Shown here: positions 1-9,384 of the stretch, in pieces
Numbering within the stretch: the first letter of the stretch is position 1
How the letters are laid out: every line of letters begins with the position of its first letter
DNA from: Lunularia cruciata
Lineage: Eukaryota > Streptophyta > Marchantiopsida > Lunulariales > Lunulariaceae
DNA length: 64,000 nucleotides
Reading direction: 5' to 3'
Assembly (NCBI GenBank): GCA_948567375.1
Contig: OX419759.1
Location: forward strand, 1,341,303-1,405,302
Position numbers and translations under genes: made by a program
The notes under the pieces: model-generated
What the model was told of the DNA's origin: nothing
Seen by the model: the letters and a program-made list of their open reading frames with translations, nothing else
Databases searched by the model: none

Positions 1-124
1 GTGTGATAGGGGATTTGGGACGTAGATAGATGGCTCTGCCAATCTCTTGTGGTGGGGTTGGCTTGCTATATATGGAGGAGACAACACCTATAGTGTTTTT
101 GGGTAGTTGGGCTCTCTTGGCACC
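1..124 (+). mobile_element. Non-LTR retrotransposon (family N) copy 1, left piece
   Basis: Matches the longest N copy around 48910-49033, the region between the reverse transcriptase and the C-terminal endonuclease. It stops at ...CTTGGCACC where G element A begins, and the same N copy resumes at 8823 with ACACCCCTAC. The intact N5 sequence reads GGCACCCCTAC, so this is one N copy split by a later insertion. The window edge cuts it on the left. Confidence 0.85.
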
Positions 125-548
125 TGTAAAAGCCCAAAACCAAGGAGAGAAATAGGAATGGAAACTCACATTGGGACACTTGAATGAGGGAAAACTCCGA
201 ATGCCTAGCATGAGCTTTTGTTTTGGTATTTATAGGTAGCATACAAGGCCCTTGAGAAGCTTCTCAAGAAGCCTCCTCAAGCCGCTTTCTTAGACTGCAA
301 GCCAAGTTAACTAGGAAGCTTCTCAAGAAGCTTCCTTCTAGAGGCCGCCTACTTGGCGTGCAAGCTAAGCTAGTTGGAAGCTTCTAGAAGCTTCCTTCTA
401 GAAGCTACTTACTTAAGGTGCAAGCTAAGCTAACCGGGAAGCTTCCCAAGATGCTTCCTAGATACTTCTGGAATATTCTAGGCTAATTTGTCTTATGTGC
501 TACTTCGTGAGCCTGACTGATTTAGTCGCTAAACTCCATATTGTTATA
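125..548 (-). repeat. 3' LTR of element A
   Basis: Reverse complement of the TG...CA LTR seen at 3952-4389; begins TGTAAAAG here and ends GTTATA (a changed GTTACA). It contains GAA/TTC palindromes, including the perfect four-block array GAAGCTTCTAGAAGCTTC at 377-394. The remains of a purine-rich tract (reverse complement of CCCCCGCCGC) lie at its inner edge, as expected beside a 3' LTR. Confidence 0.9.
377..394 (-). promoter_or_regulatory. Perfect heat-shock-element-like array in LTR
   Basis: GAAGCTTCTAGAAGCTTC fits nGAAnnTTCnnGAAnnTTCn, the consensus for trimeric heat shock factors. The same 18-mer recurs at 4118-4135, 6027-6044 and 8639-8656. The match is seen; factor binding is inferred. 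Confidence 0.5.
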
Positions 549-3500
549 TATTCCCCCGCCGCTAGTTGGTGATGTCCTTGTCGCCAATGAAGTTTCAAAT
601 TCCTGGATGGCCGTCTTTGCATTGTGGAGGTGAGAAAGAGGTTCCCATGTGGTATCATGAAGGGGATACTTTTTCCAAAGGACCTTGTACTCCGTATGTT
701 GGCGATAGCCTTGTTGGATGTGGCGACGTGCAAGGATACGATCAACTTCGTACTCCTCATGATCATTGATAGGGATAGGAAGAGGGGGAGGTTGGACTTG
801 TAACACCCATTTGTGCATGTGTGTGGTATTGTGATATTTAGCTTGGTATTACAAGTACTTAAGAGATATTATTTATAGAGATAAAGGATGGTTCTATATT
901 AGTCATGGTTAGCTAAAGTTAGTCATAGCTAAGATAGAGTGGACCTTACTTTAGAGGAAGTAGAAAAGATGAGCACCACTATTTTGGATTTTAGTGTGTT
1001 GACTTGGTATTATTCTTAGGTGTTTGGCTTTGAGGAAAGAGTTGAGAACTCTTGGGCCAGCAAACCTTTTTGTTTTGGATTCTTCTTTAGTCCAAGGATA
1101 GCCCATGTGAAGGAATCCTTGACTTAGTGGTTGGGTGAAGATAAGACCACATGCTTAGGGGAATATGCCCATGTGAATGGATATTCCTTTCTACTTTTTG
1201 ACTTTACTTGACTTTTAGTCTAGTAACTTGAGTTACTATGGTAATAAGTAACTTTGGTACGTAACTATTTCACAAGTATATAAACAAGGGGTGAGGAGGT
1301 ACTCATCATCCTTTTATTTGCAACTATCTCTCTCTCATTGAGTTCTCTGGTGAGCAATGTCTTGAGCCTTGGAGTGTTAGCCTTGGAGGAGTATGATGGA
1401 GTTTGGGTTCCTTGCCTTCTTAGTCCATGGTGCGCTACCATAATAGCCATCAGAGGTTCATCCTGAGTGAGAGACGGGCCGGCTCACAGACTCAAGAGGA
1501 AAAGGAAGAGGGGTTAGGAACAAAGGATTTCAACTTGGAAACATGAAAGACAAGATGGATACGCATATGATAAGGCAAGGCAAGACGATAAGCAACAAGA
1601 GAGACAATTTGGGTGATATCAAAGGGTCCTATCCAATTAGGGGCAAGTTTACAAACTTGGGTATCAAGTGGGAGAGGGAGGTTACTAGAGGATAGCATGA
1701 CTTTATCACCGACTTCAAAGGTGAGATCTCAACAACGGTGGTCCGCATATTGTTTTTGGCAATTCTGAGCAACAAGGAGGTGAGACTTGGCTTGTTGGAG
1801 AGATTGGGATATAGTGGTCAAGAATGTGGAAGTATGACGAACCTGAGAGGGAGGGGGAGCAAGAAGAGAATCTGGAACAAGCAGATCTTGGCCAAAATTG
1901 AGAAAGAAAGGACAGAATCCGGTGCTTGCCTGTTTGGAATTGTTGTAGGCAAATTAGGCAGTGGCAAGTCATTCATCCCAATAAGTATGGTGGACATTGA
2001 CAAAGGCACGCAATATATCCTCCAATGTATGATTTGCACGTTCGGTTTGTCCATCAGTTTGAGGATGAGAGGCCATGGACAAAGCAAGCTTGGTGCCGAG
2101 TATCTGAAAGAGTGCTTGCCAAAACTTCCCGGTCAAGCGTGGATCACGGTCGGAGATGATTACGCATGGCATTCCATGATGCTTGAAGACATTGTTGAAG
2201 TAGATTTACGCTAAGGTTGGAGCATCCACGGTATCACAAGTTGGTGGCAACTGGATTTGCTTACGAAGCTTATCCACAAACACCACGATGGCGGTGTGTC
2301 CTTGTTTTGTCTTGGGCAAGGATGTGATGAGATCCAAGCTCACATGCTCCCAACAAGCTGATCGAACGGCAAGCGGTTGAATGAGTCCACCCGGCTTCTG
2401 GTTGCTGGCCTTGTTACGTTGGCAGCTCTCACACGATCGGACAAATTCTCGAACATCCCGTGTCATGTTGGGCCACCACCATTGATGTTGGAGGGTACCT
2501 AAGGTCTTGTCCACACCCATGTGACCAGCGATGGGTAAATCATGGGCTTCTTGAAGGCGCACAAGTCAAAGATCACCTTTGGCTGGAACATAGATCCGCA
2601 TGGAATAGAAGGCCTTCCTTGAAGGAAAAGGTGTTGTACTCCTTGTCACCTATTGTTAGCCAACCATGTACCATTTAGAAGAAGGGATCTTGATGTAGAA
2701 CTAACCGAAACTCATTATGAATCTTGGGATCAATTGACACCGTCGTAATTGCTACCGCGATGAGAGATAGAGACTTCAAATCAGGTTATCGTGATAGAGC
2801 ATCAGGGATGACATGGAACCGACCTGGCTTGTACTCAAGTTTGATGTCAAACAATTGGAGTTGCTCTTCCCATCGATGATGTCTACTCTTCATGTGCTCT
2901 AGGTGTAAGGTCTGCAACAATGGCTTGTGATCAGTTTGCATGATCACTTGTTTCCCCAAGAGATATTGCCTCCATACCTTGGTGGCATATACCGTTGCAA
3001 GTTGTTCCTGATCTCAAGTAGAGTAATTTCTTTCAGTTGTATTTAGTCGGCGAGACACAAAGGCAATAGGATGTAGTCCATCTGGAAATTCTTGTTGCAA
3101 CACAGCTCCAATTGCAAAGTTAGAAGCATCAAAATCAAACACACAAGGTAGTTGAGGATCATATGGTTGAAGAATGGGTCTTGAAGACACCATATGCTTT
3201 AACTTCTGGAATGCTTCTTCATGCTTGGTGGTCCATTGGAAGCTCGGGTTCTTTCCCAAGAGGTTAGTCAATGGTGTAGCCACATGAGCATAATAGTGGA
3301 TGAATTGTCGGTAAAAACTAGCCAATCCATTGAATGCTCGTACTTCGGTAGCATCCTTTGGGGTAGGCCAATCAATAATGGCCTTGATCTTCTCTTCTTC
3401 CATCTTGATCCCCTCTGATGAGTTCTTATGACCCAAGAAGGTAACCTCCTTCTGCCAAAAAGCACACTTTGACTTCTTGCAGTAAAATTTCCATTGTCGT

Positions 3501-3946
3501 AGTCGTCTTAGGACTTCTCGCACATGATTCCTATGTTCTACCTCTGACCTACTATAGATGAAGATATCATCTAAGAACACAACCATGGACTGATCCAATA
3601 GTCCCTCCAACACCCGATGGATCTGATCCATGAAGACTGCTAGAGCATTAGTGAGTCCGAAAGGTAGAACTCTCCATTCAAAATATCCATACCTTGTGCG
3701 AAAGGCAGCTTTTGCGCATCTTCTCCTCTAGTAGGAATTTGCCAATAGCCACTACAAAGATCTAGCTTGGAAAAGTAGCGTGCTCCACTTAATTAATCAA
3801 GCAGGTCATCGATCCGAGGCAAGGGATATGCATTCCTCACGGTTTGCTTATGGAGCCCCCGGTAATCAATACAGAAATGAAGTCCTCCATCCTTCTTTGG
3901 AACAAATAGTACCGGTGCTCCCCACGGAGAGGTACTATGTCGTTTG
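549..3946 (-). pseudogene. Element A pol, 3' part: RT, RNase H, integrase, chromodomain (disrupted)
   Basis: Read on the minus strand from 3946 downward. RT begins at the conserved [16 protein letters not shown] segment, with the catalytic FLDDIFIYS near 3560. RNase H follows (FDFDASNFAIGAVL). Integrase has the GHMGVDKTLGTLQHQWWWPNM zinc region near 2500, then SLDLITSLP, ISDRDPRLTGKFWQ and HPQTDGQTERANHTLE, which carry the core acidic residues. The chromodomain (EYEVDRILARRHIQQGYRQH, then YKVLWKKYPLHDTTWEP) lies near 600-760. The frame is broken by stops and frameshifts around 3000, 3640-3790 and 1700-1970, and by a solo LTR at 799-1488. Such integrases join element cDNA to host DNA, and the chromodomain directs insertion towards heterochromatin. 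The product cannot be made whole from this copy. Confidence 0.9.
799..1488. mobile_element. Solo LTR of a different LTR-retrotransposon family
   Basis: A 690-bp block interrupts the chromodomain linker of element A. It starts TGTAACACCC and ends GGCTCACA, the TG...CA ends of an LTR. Left flank ...TTGGACT and right flank GACTCAAGAGG, compared with the uninterrupted GGTTGGACTCGAGAGG of element F, show duplication of GACT (4 bp, or 5 bp with one change). No coding sequence is seen. Its sequence is unlike the family G LTRs, so the parent family is not represented elsewhere in the window. Confidence 0.8.
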
Positions 3947-3951
3947 AAATC

Positions 3952-4389
3952 TGTAACAATATGGAGTTTAGCGACGAGGTCAGTCAGGCTCACGAAGTAG
4001 CACATAAGACAAATTAGCCTAGAATATTCCAGAAGTATCTAGGAAGCTTCTTGGGAAGCTTCGTGGGAAGCTTCCCGGTTAGCTTAGCTTGCACCTTAAG
4101 TAAGTAGCTTCTAGAAGGAAGCTTCTAGAAGCTTCCAACTAGCTTAGCTTGCACGCCAAGTAGGCGGCTTCTAGAAGGAAGCTTCTTGAGAAGCTTCCTA
4201 GTTAACTTGGCTTGCACTCTAAGAAAGCGGCTTGAGGAAGCTTCTTGAGAAGCTTCTCAAGGGCCTTGTATGCTACCTCTAAATACCAAAGCCAAAGCTC
4301 ATGCTAGGCATTTGGAGTTTTCCCTCATTCAAGTGTCCTAATGTGAGTTTCCATTCTCCTATTTCTCTCCTCGGTTTTGGTCTTTTACA
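3952..4389 (+). repeat. 5' LTR of element B
   Basis: 438 bp, TGTAACAATATGG...CTTTTACA. It contains a row of related modules of about 60 bp, each with an AAGCTT-centred palindrome and a GCTTGCAC motif, followed by CCTCTAAATACC where the sister LTR has a TATA box. Confidence 0.93.
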
Positions 4390-4402
4390 TTGGTATAAGA
4401 GC
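4390..4402 (+). promoter_or_regulatory. Primer binding site (initiator-Met tRNA) of element B
   Basis: TTGGTATAAGAGC directly follows the LTR end. It is one base off the TGGTATCAGAGC complement to the 3' end of plant initiator Met tRNA, the usual primer for minus-strand synthesis in plant LTR elements. Confidence 0.85.
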
Positions 4403-4660
4403 AGGAATGGGATTGATGGAATTTATGGACCACCAAATCCACTTCCGCCAAACCATTGGGACTTTTGTGTCGAGATATTACCAAAGCATTGTTTCACACA
4501 ATTCATCACCTCACGCTTTGGGTAGGATTTTCTACATATGATCACCGTGTCAGAGGAACCCTTGATACTTCCAGTTGTAACTTATGGAGAATGGTGGACG
4601 TGTTGTATCTATATGTTAATCAACTAGATAAATTGAGAGTAGTGGAATAGAGTAGTAGCG

Positions 4661-5055
4661 ATGGCGGCAATACCGGATATTATCTTTGCAATGCAACAAC
4701 AAATCGAGCATCTTACTTGATTGTTGGATGAACGAGACCAACAACGACAAGAACTGATAGACAGAGCGCCAGTTCGAGATAGAGAAGATCACATTTGATT
4801 TCTGAAACCCAAGGTGTTTGAAGGCAAGAATCTTCCAAGCACAGTGGAGAATTTTGTGTTTGACTGTGAACGTTACTTTGAAGCCACCAATCTTCAAGAC
4901 GAGCGGAAACAAATTCTCTTGGCTTCTAGCCAGTTGTATGGCATGGCAAAACTTTGGTGGTGATTCCGAGTAGAAAGAGCTAAACGACAAATTGTTACAC
5001 CGATTTTGACATGGGCAGAATTCAAGGATGCAATACTTGGTCGATTTCAGACTAT
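4661..5055 (+). pseudogene. Gag remnant of element B
   Basis: The ATG at 4661 opens a frame (MAAIPDII.AMQQQIEHL) matching element A's gag at 7811-8113 on the other strand. Several stops follow, including one in the LTRLLDERD segment and one after KLWW. It covers the N-terminal capsid-like part up to DAILGRFQT and then runs into integrase sequence. Gag normally forms the virus-like particle that packages the RNA; this one is dead. Confidence 0.85.
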
Positions 5056-5075
5056 GTGCAAATCATACATACAAC

Positions 5076-5870
5076 GTGCAAATCATACATTGGAGGATAT
5101 GTTGCGTGCCTTTGTCAATGTCTACCATACCAATTGGGATGAATGTCTTGCCGCTGCTGAATTTGCCTACAACAATTCCAAACAGGCAAGCACCGGATTT
5201 TGTCCTTTCTTTCTCAATTTTGGCCAAGATCTGCTTGTTCCAGATTCTCTTCTTGCTCCCCCTCCATCTGAGGTTCCTCATACTTCTACATTCTTGACCA
5301 CTATATCCCAATCTCTCCAACAAGCCAAGTCTCACCTCCTTGTTGCTCAGAATTGCCAAAAACAATATGCGGACCACCATTGTCGAGATCTCACCTTTGA
5401 AGTCGGTGATAAAGTCATGTTATCCTCTAGTAACCTCCCTCTCCCACTTGATACCCAAGTTTGTAAACTTGCCCCTAATTGGATATGACCCTTCGATATC
5501 ACCCAAATTGTCTCTCCTGTTGCTTATCATCTTGCCTTGCCTTGTCACATGGGTATCCATCTTGTCTTTCATATTTCCAAGTTGAAACCCTTTGTTCCTA
5601 ACCCCTCTTCCTTTTCCTCTCAAGTCCAACCTCCCCCTCTTCCTATCCCTATCGATGATCATGAGGAGTACGAAGTTGATTGTATCCTTGCGCGTCGCCA
5701 CATTCAACGAGACCATCGCCAACATACGGAGTACAAGGTCCTTTGGAAAGGGTATCCCCTTCATGATGCCACTTGGGAACCTCTTTCTCACCTCCAAAAT
5801 GCACAGACGGCCATCGAGGAATTTGAAGCTTCACTGGCGACGAGGACATCACTAACTAGCGGCGGGGGAA
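5076..5870 (+). pseudogene. Integrase C-terminal half plus chromodomain, element B
   Basis: Opens inside the integrase core at RANHTLEDMLRAFVNVYHTN and runs through the GPY/F-type region (KLAPNWI, then a stop in place of the G of WRGPF; later HISKLKPFVPN) into a chromodomain: EYEVDCILARRHIQRDHRQH, then YKVLWKGYPLHDATWEPLSHL. The catalytic DDE residues are upstream and missing. Outside the one stop (near 5487) and a frame change, the chromodomain keeps its aromatic-cage and WKGY...TWEP signature. Confidence 0.88.
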
Positions 5871-5872
5871 TA

Positions 5873-6297
5873 TGTAACAATATGGAGTTTAGCGACGAGG
5901 TCAGTCATGCTCACGAAGTAGCACATAAGACAAATTAGCCTAGAATATTCCGGACGTATCTAGGAAGCTTCTTGGGAAGCTTCGCAATTAGCTTAGCTTG
6001 CACCTTAAGTAAGTAGCTTCTAGAAGGAAGCTTCTAGAAGCTTCCAACTAGCTTAGCTTGATGCCAAATAGGCGTCTTCTAGAAGGAAGCTTCTTGAGAA
6101 GCTTCCTAGTTAACTTGGCTTGCACTCTAAGAAAGCGGCTTGAGGAAGCTTCTTGAGAAACTTCTCAAGGGCCTTGTATGCTACCTATAAATACCAAAGC
6201 CAAAGCTCATGCTAGGCATTCAGAGTTTTCCCTCATTCAAGTGTCCCAATGTGAGTTTCCATTCTCCTATTTCTCTCCTCGGTTTCGGTCTTTTACA
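5873..6297 (+). repeat. 3' LTR of element B
   Basis: 425 bp, nearly identical to the LTR at 3952-4389, with a 13-bp-scale shortening after GGGAAGCTTCG and scattered changes. The purine-rich tract GGCGGGGGAATA lies just before it (5861-5872), where plus-strand priming occurs. Confidence 0.93.
6013..6193 (+). promoter_or_regulatory. LTR promoter region: HSE-like palindromes upstream of TATAAATA
   Basis: A perfect four-block GAA/TTC array lies at 6027-6044 and imperfect ones near 6086-6107 and 6144-6165, followed by TATAAATA at 6186-6193 inside CTACCTATAAATACC. The order (activator palindromes, TATA, transcribed R-U5) is that of an LTR promoter. Heat or stress response is inferred from the motif only. 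Confidence 0.55.
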
Positions 6298-6302
6298 AAA
6301 TC

Positions 6303-8113
6303 CTTCTCCAACAACTTTGTAAATGTTGTTCGTAACTCCTCCAACTCCTTTGGTGAGAGCCGATAGATTGGTCTACTCACTGGAGTACTCCCTGGCAATA
6401 ACTTGATCATGAAGGGCATACCTCGATCAAAGGGTAATCTCTTTGGCAGATCATCCGGAAACATATCTGCAAACTCCTGAACTATCCGATCAACCATTGC
6501 TTGATGTGGCACCTGGCCCTCCTTAGATTGTTCTTGTGCAATTGGCTTGATCCACACCACGAATATAGACTTATCTTCCTCCAAAGCTTGCTCTATGGCT
6601 GCTTCATTAACAAACTTCTCTTCCAAGGACTCATCTCTCTTGCAAGCTTGCTCCATGGTTGCCTGCTTGGCAAACTTCCCATCTTGGGACTCATCTCCCT
6701 TCCAGATTTGCTCCATGGCTATCTTCTCAACAAACTTCCTATCTTGGGACTGACTATTCTTAGGTGTCTTACTCAGAGGTGCCGGACACCCTAATCGGAA
6801 ATTCCTACCTTGATGTTGTACTTGAATTTGACATCGGGTCTAATCAAATTGAACCTTATGACGTTCAAGCCAAGGTAGACCCAGAATGATATCATAGTGT
6901 AGAGGTGCCACTACAAACCTCATACACTCCAAATACTCCTTCCCAATCTTGAAGGTAACAGGATGCAAGGTGTGGAATGCAGAATCTTTTCTACCATCCG
7001 CCATCATCAAACAACTTCCAGTCACTAGCTTGATAGGAATACCCAATTCCTTTACTACTTGCATAGATATGCAATTCTCTGAACTTCTAGAATCAACTTA
7101 AATTCTACAACCTCGATTAGATATCATACCTTGCAAGTGAAGCAAACTTGCATACGTCAAGCCTTCAATCCCATTGGAACTAATCAAGCTCCCAGTAGGC
7201 GGCTCGAAATCTCCTACTGGGATTCTTCGTTTCCCTGATCATTCTGTTCCACAAATTCCATCTGGGCAACTTGTCGAGGTCGCCCATTCCTAAGTGGACA
7301 TTCAGCAATGCGATGTCCAACTTGGCGACAATAAAAGCAACCTCCATTTTATTGTAATCTTTCTCTATCTATTGTGCCAAGTGGTCTTTGTTGGATAGCA
7401 TCAATCTCCATTGGTACTGGTTCTTCCACTTGTGGTACTGGTAGGTTTTGTGTAGGTCGAGGTCGAGACCAAGTTATCATAACTAAGGAATCAAAATGCT
7501 CAGCCAATTGCATGGCTTCTTCTATGTTCTGTGGCTCTTGCATGGTCACCTCCAATCTGGTTTGTGACTTCAATCCTCGCACAAATCGATCCAGAACTTC
7601 ACCTTCTTGGATATCTGGAATTTGCATGATGATATTCTGAAATTGTGTGATGTAGCTTCTCACTGAGCCAATCTGCCTCAACTCCGCCAATTTATCTCGT
7701 GCAGCTAGGGTGGCATTTATAGTCTGAAATTGACTAAGTATTGCATCCTTGAATTTTTCCCATGTCAAAATTGGTGTAACAATTTCTTGTTCAGCTCTTT
7801 TTACTCGGAATCACCACCAAAGTTTTGCCACGCCATCCAACTGGCTAGAAGACAAGAGAATTTGTTTCCACTCGTCTTGAAGATTGGTGGCTTCAAAGTA
7901 ACGTTCACAATCAAACACAAAATTCTCCACTGTCACTAGAAGATTCTTGCCTTCAAACACCTTGGGTTTTGGACATCGAATGTGATCTTCTCCATCTTGA
8001 ACTGGCGCTCTGTCTATCAGTTCTCGCCGTTGTTGGTCTCGTTCATCCAACAATCGAGTAAGATGCTCGATTTGTTGTTGCATTGCAAGGATAACATCCG
8101 GTATTGCCGCCAT
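6303..8113 (-). pseudogene. Element A gag, protease and start of RT (disrupted)
   Basis: Read on the minus strand from the ATG at 8113. Gag begins MAAIPDVILAMQQQIEHLTR and includes FEGKNLLVTVENFVFDCERY and an SYITQFQNIIMQIPD assembly region. A CCHC zinc knuckle (CFYCRQVGHRIAECPL) lies near 7290-7340. The protease region (near 7064-7115) shows VDSRSS in place of the usual D-S/T-G active site, so it is inactive. LGLPWLERHKVQFD ends protease near 6840. A linker with roughly 20-residue repeats rich in RDES and KF[VA] follows, then the RT lead-in FADMFPDDLPKRLPFDRG and LSPKELEELRT. Stops occur at KLWW*, after RERLQ and in the protease. Confidence 0.9.
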
Positions 8114-8370
8114 CGCTACTACTCTATTCCACTACCCTAAATTTATCTAGTTGATTAACACATAGATACAACACGTCCACCGTTCTCCATAAGTTACAAC
8201 TGGAAGTATCAAGGGTTCCTCTAACACGGTGATCATATGTAGAAAATCCTGCCCAAAGCGTGAGGTGATGAATTGTGTGAAATGATGCTTTGGTTATATC
8301 TAGACATGAAAGTCCCAATGGTTTGGCGGAATCGGATTTGGTGGTCCATAAATTCCATCCATCCCATTCT

Positions 8371-8384
8371 TGCTCTTATACCAA
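8371..8384 (-). promoter_or_regulatory. Primer binding site of element A
   Basis: TGCTCTTATACCAA, the reverse complement of TTGGTATAAGAGCA, abuts the 5' LTR. It is the same variant as in element B, so A and B are of one subfamily. Confidence 0.85.
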
Positions 8385-8822
8385 TGTAAAAGACCGAAAC
8401 CGAGGAGAGAAATAGGAGAATGGAAACTCACATTGGGACACTTGAATGAGGGAAAACTCCGAATGCCTAGCATGAGCTTTGGCTTTGGTATTTAGAGGTA
8501 GCATACAAGGCCCTTGAGAAGCTTCTCAAGAAGCCTCCTCAAGCCGCTTTCTTAGAGTGCAAGCCAAGTTAACTAGGAAGCTTCTCAAGAAGCTTCCTTC
8601 TAGAAGCCACCTACTTGGCGTGCAAGGTAAGCTAGTTGGAAGCTTCTAGAAGCTTCCTTCTCAAAGCTACTTACTTAAGGTGCAAGCTAAGCTAACCGGG
8701 AAGCTTCCCACGAAGCTTCCCAAGAAGCTTCCTAGATACTTCCGGAATATTCTAGGCTAATTTGTCTTATGTGCTACTTTGTGAGCCTGACTGAATTTGT
8801 TGCTAAACTCCATACTGTTACA
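8385..8822 (-). repeat. 5' LTR of element A
   Basis: 438 bp, reverse complement of TGTAACA(G)TATGG...CTTTTACA. Carries GAAGCTTCTAGAAGCTTC at 8639-8656. Compared with the 3' LTR (125-548) it has an extra palindrome block (CCCACGAAGCTTCCC). Confidence 0.92.
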
Positions 8823-8969
8823 ACACCCCTACTTTCCTCTCATTTTTTGATTGTTGATAGGCCAATTTTGGAGACTAATGTGACAGAGGTGGAGGGAGGG
8901 TCCTTTTCTCTCCAAATGTTATTGCGGTAGACGAGAGATAGTCTATCCCAACAAGCACAAGAGGACTTT
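8823..8969 (+). mobile_element. Family N copy 1, middle piece
   Basis: Continues from base 124 after element A; matches N5 from about 49033 to 49176. Ends at GAGGACTTT where a solo LTR begins. Confidence 0.85.
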
Positions 8970-9384
8970 TGTAAAAGACAAAGAATGAGGAGAGAAATAG
9001 GAGAATGGAAACTCACATCGGGACACTTGAATGAGAGAAAACTTCAAATGCCTAGCATGAGCTTCGGCTTTGGTATGTATAGATAGCATACAAGGCCCTT
9101 GAGAAGCTTCTCAAGAAGCTTCCTTGAGCTGCTTTCTTAGAGTGCAAGCCAAGTTAACCAAGAAGCTTCTCAAGAAGCTTCCTTCTAGAAGCCGCCTACT
9201 TGGCATGCAAGCTAAGCTAGTTAGAAGCTTCCTTCCATAAGCTACTTGCTTAGGGCACAAGTTAACTAGTTGGGAAGCTTCCCAAGAAGCTTCCTAGATG
9301 CTTCTAGAATATTCTAGGCTAATTTGACTTATTCTCTACTTCGTTAGCCTTACTAACTACGTCGCTAAACTCGATATTATTACA
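8970..9384 (-). repeat. Solo LTR of family G
   Basis: Reverse-complement family G LTR beginning TGTAAAAGAC and ending ATTACA, with no internal region. Flanks ACTTT (8965-8969) and ATTTT (9385-9389) are a 5-bp duplication with one change. A solo LTR forms when the two LTRs of an inserted element recombine and remove the middle. Confidence 0.9.

Larger units (their letters stand above)
3952..6297 (+). mobile_element. Family G element B: internally deleted LTR retrotransposon
   Basis: Has both LTRs (3952-4389, 5873-6297), a tRNA primer site, gag remains, the C-terminal half of integrase with chromodomain, and a purine-rich tract before the 3' LTR. An exact 5-bp duplication AAATC (3947-3951 and 6298-6302) flanks it, so it inserted as this unit into element A's RT region on the opposite strand. 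Protease, RT, RNase H and the integrase N-terminus are absent: a fusion near 5056-5090 joins gag to integrase. At 2.35 kb it could move only if another copy supplied the enzymes. Confidence 0.95.
125..8822 (-). mobile_element. Ty3/gypsy chromovirus element A (family G), nested host for two insertions
   Basis: Minus-strand LTR retrotransposon: 5' LTR at 8385-8822, primer binding site at 8371-8384, gag and protease at 6303-8113, RT-RNase H-integrase-chromodomain at 549-3946, and 3' LTR at 125-548. Flanks GCACC (120-124) and ACACC (8823-8827) fit a 5-bp target duplication with one change. The span of about 8.7 kb includes element B (3952-6297) and a solo LTR (799-1488); removing both leaves about 5.7 kb, a usual size for a compact chromovirus. 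Reading frames are long but broken by stops, so it is a decayed but fairly young copy. Confidence 0.93.

Noticed and set aside
1738-2214. Plus-strand 158-codon frame, and similar long frames opposite element A, E and F pol
   Set aside because: Antisense shadow of the integrase; the minus strand carries clear family motifs.
4081-4260. LTR AAGCTT palindromes as a CRISPR or satellite array
   Set aside because: They lie within TG...CA LTRs beside primer sites, in a plant genome; no spacers and no long array.
5420-5797. Minus-strand 125-codon frame in element B
   Set aside because: Opposite strand of the integrase/chromodomain; recurs only because the element recurs.
6547-6794. Plus-strand Ser/Leu-rich frames with repeated SSLLQ-like units
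   Set aside because: Antisense reading of the 20-residue linker repeats of element A.
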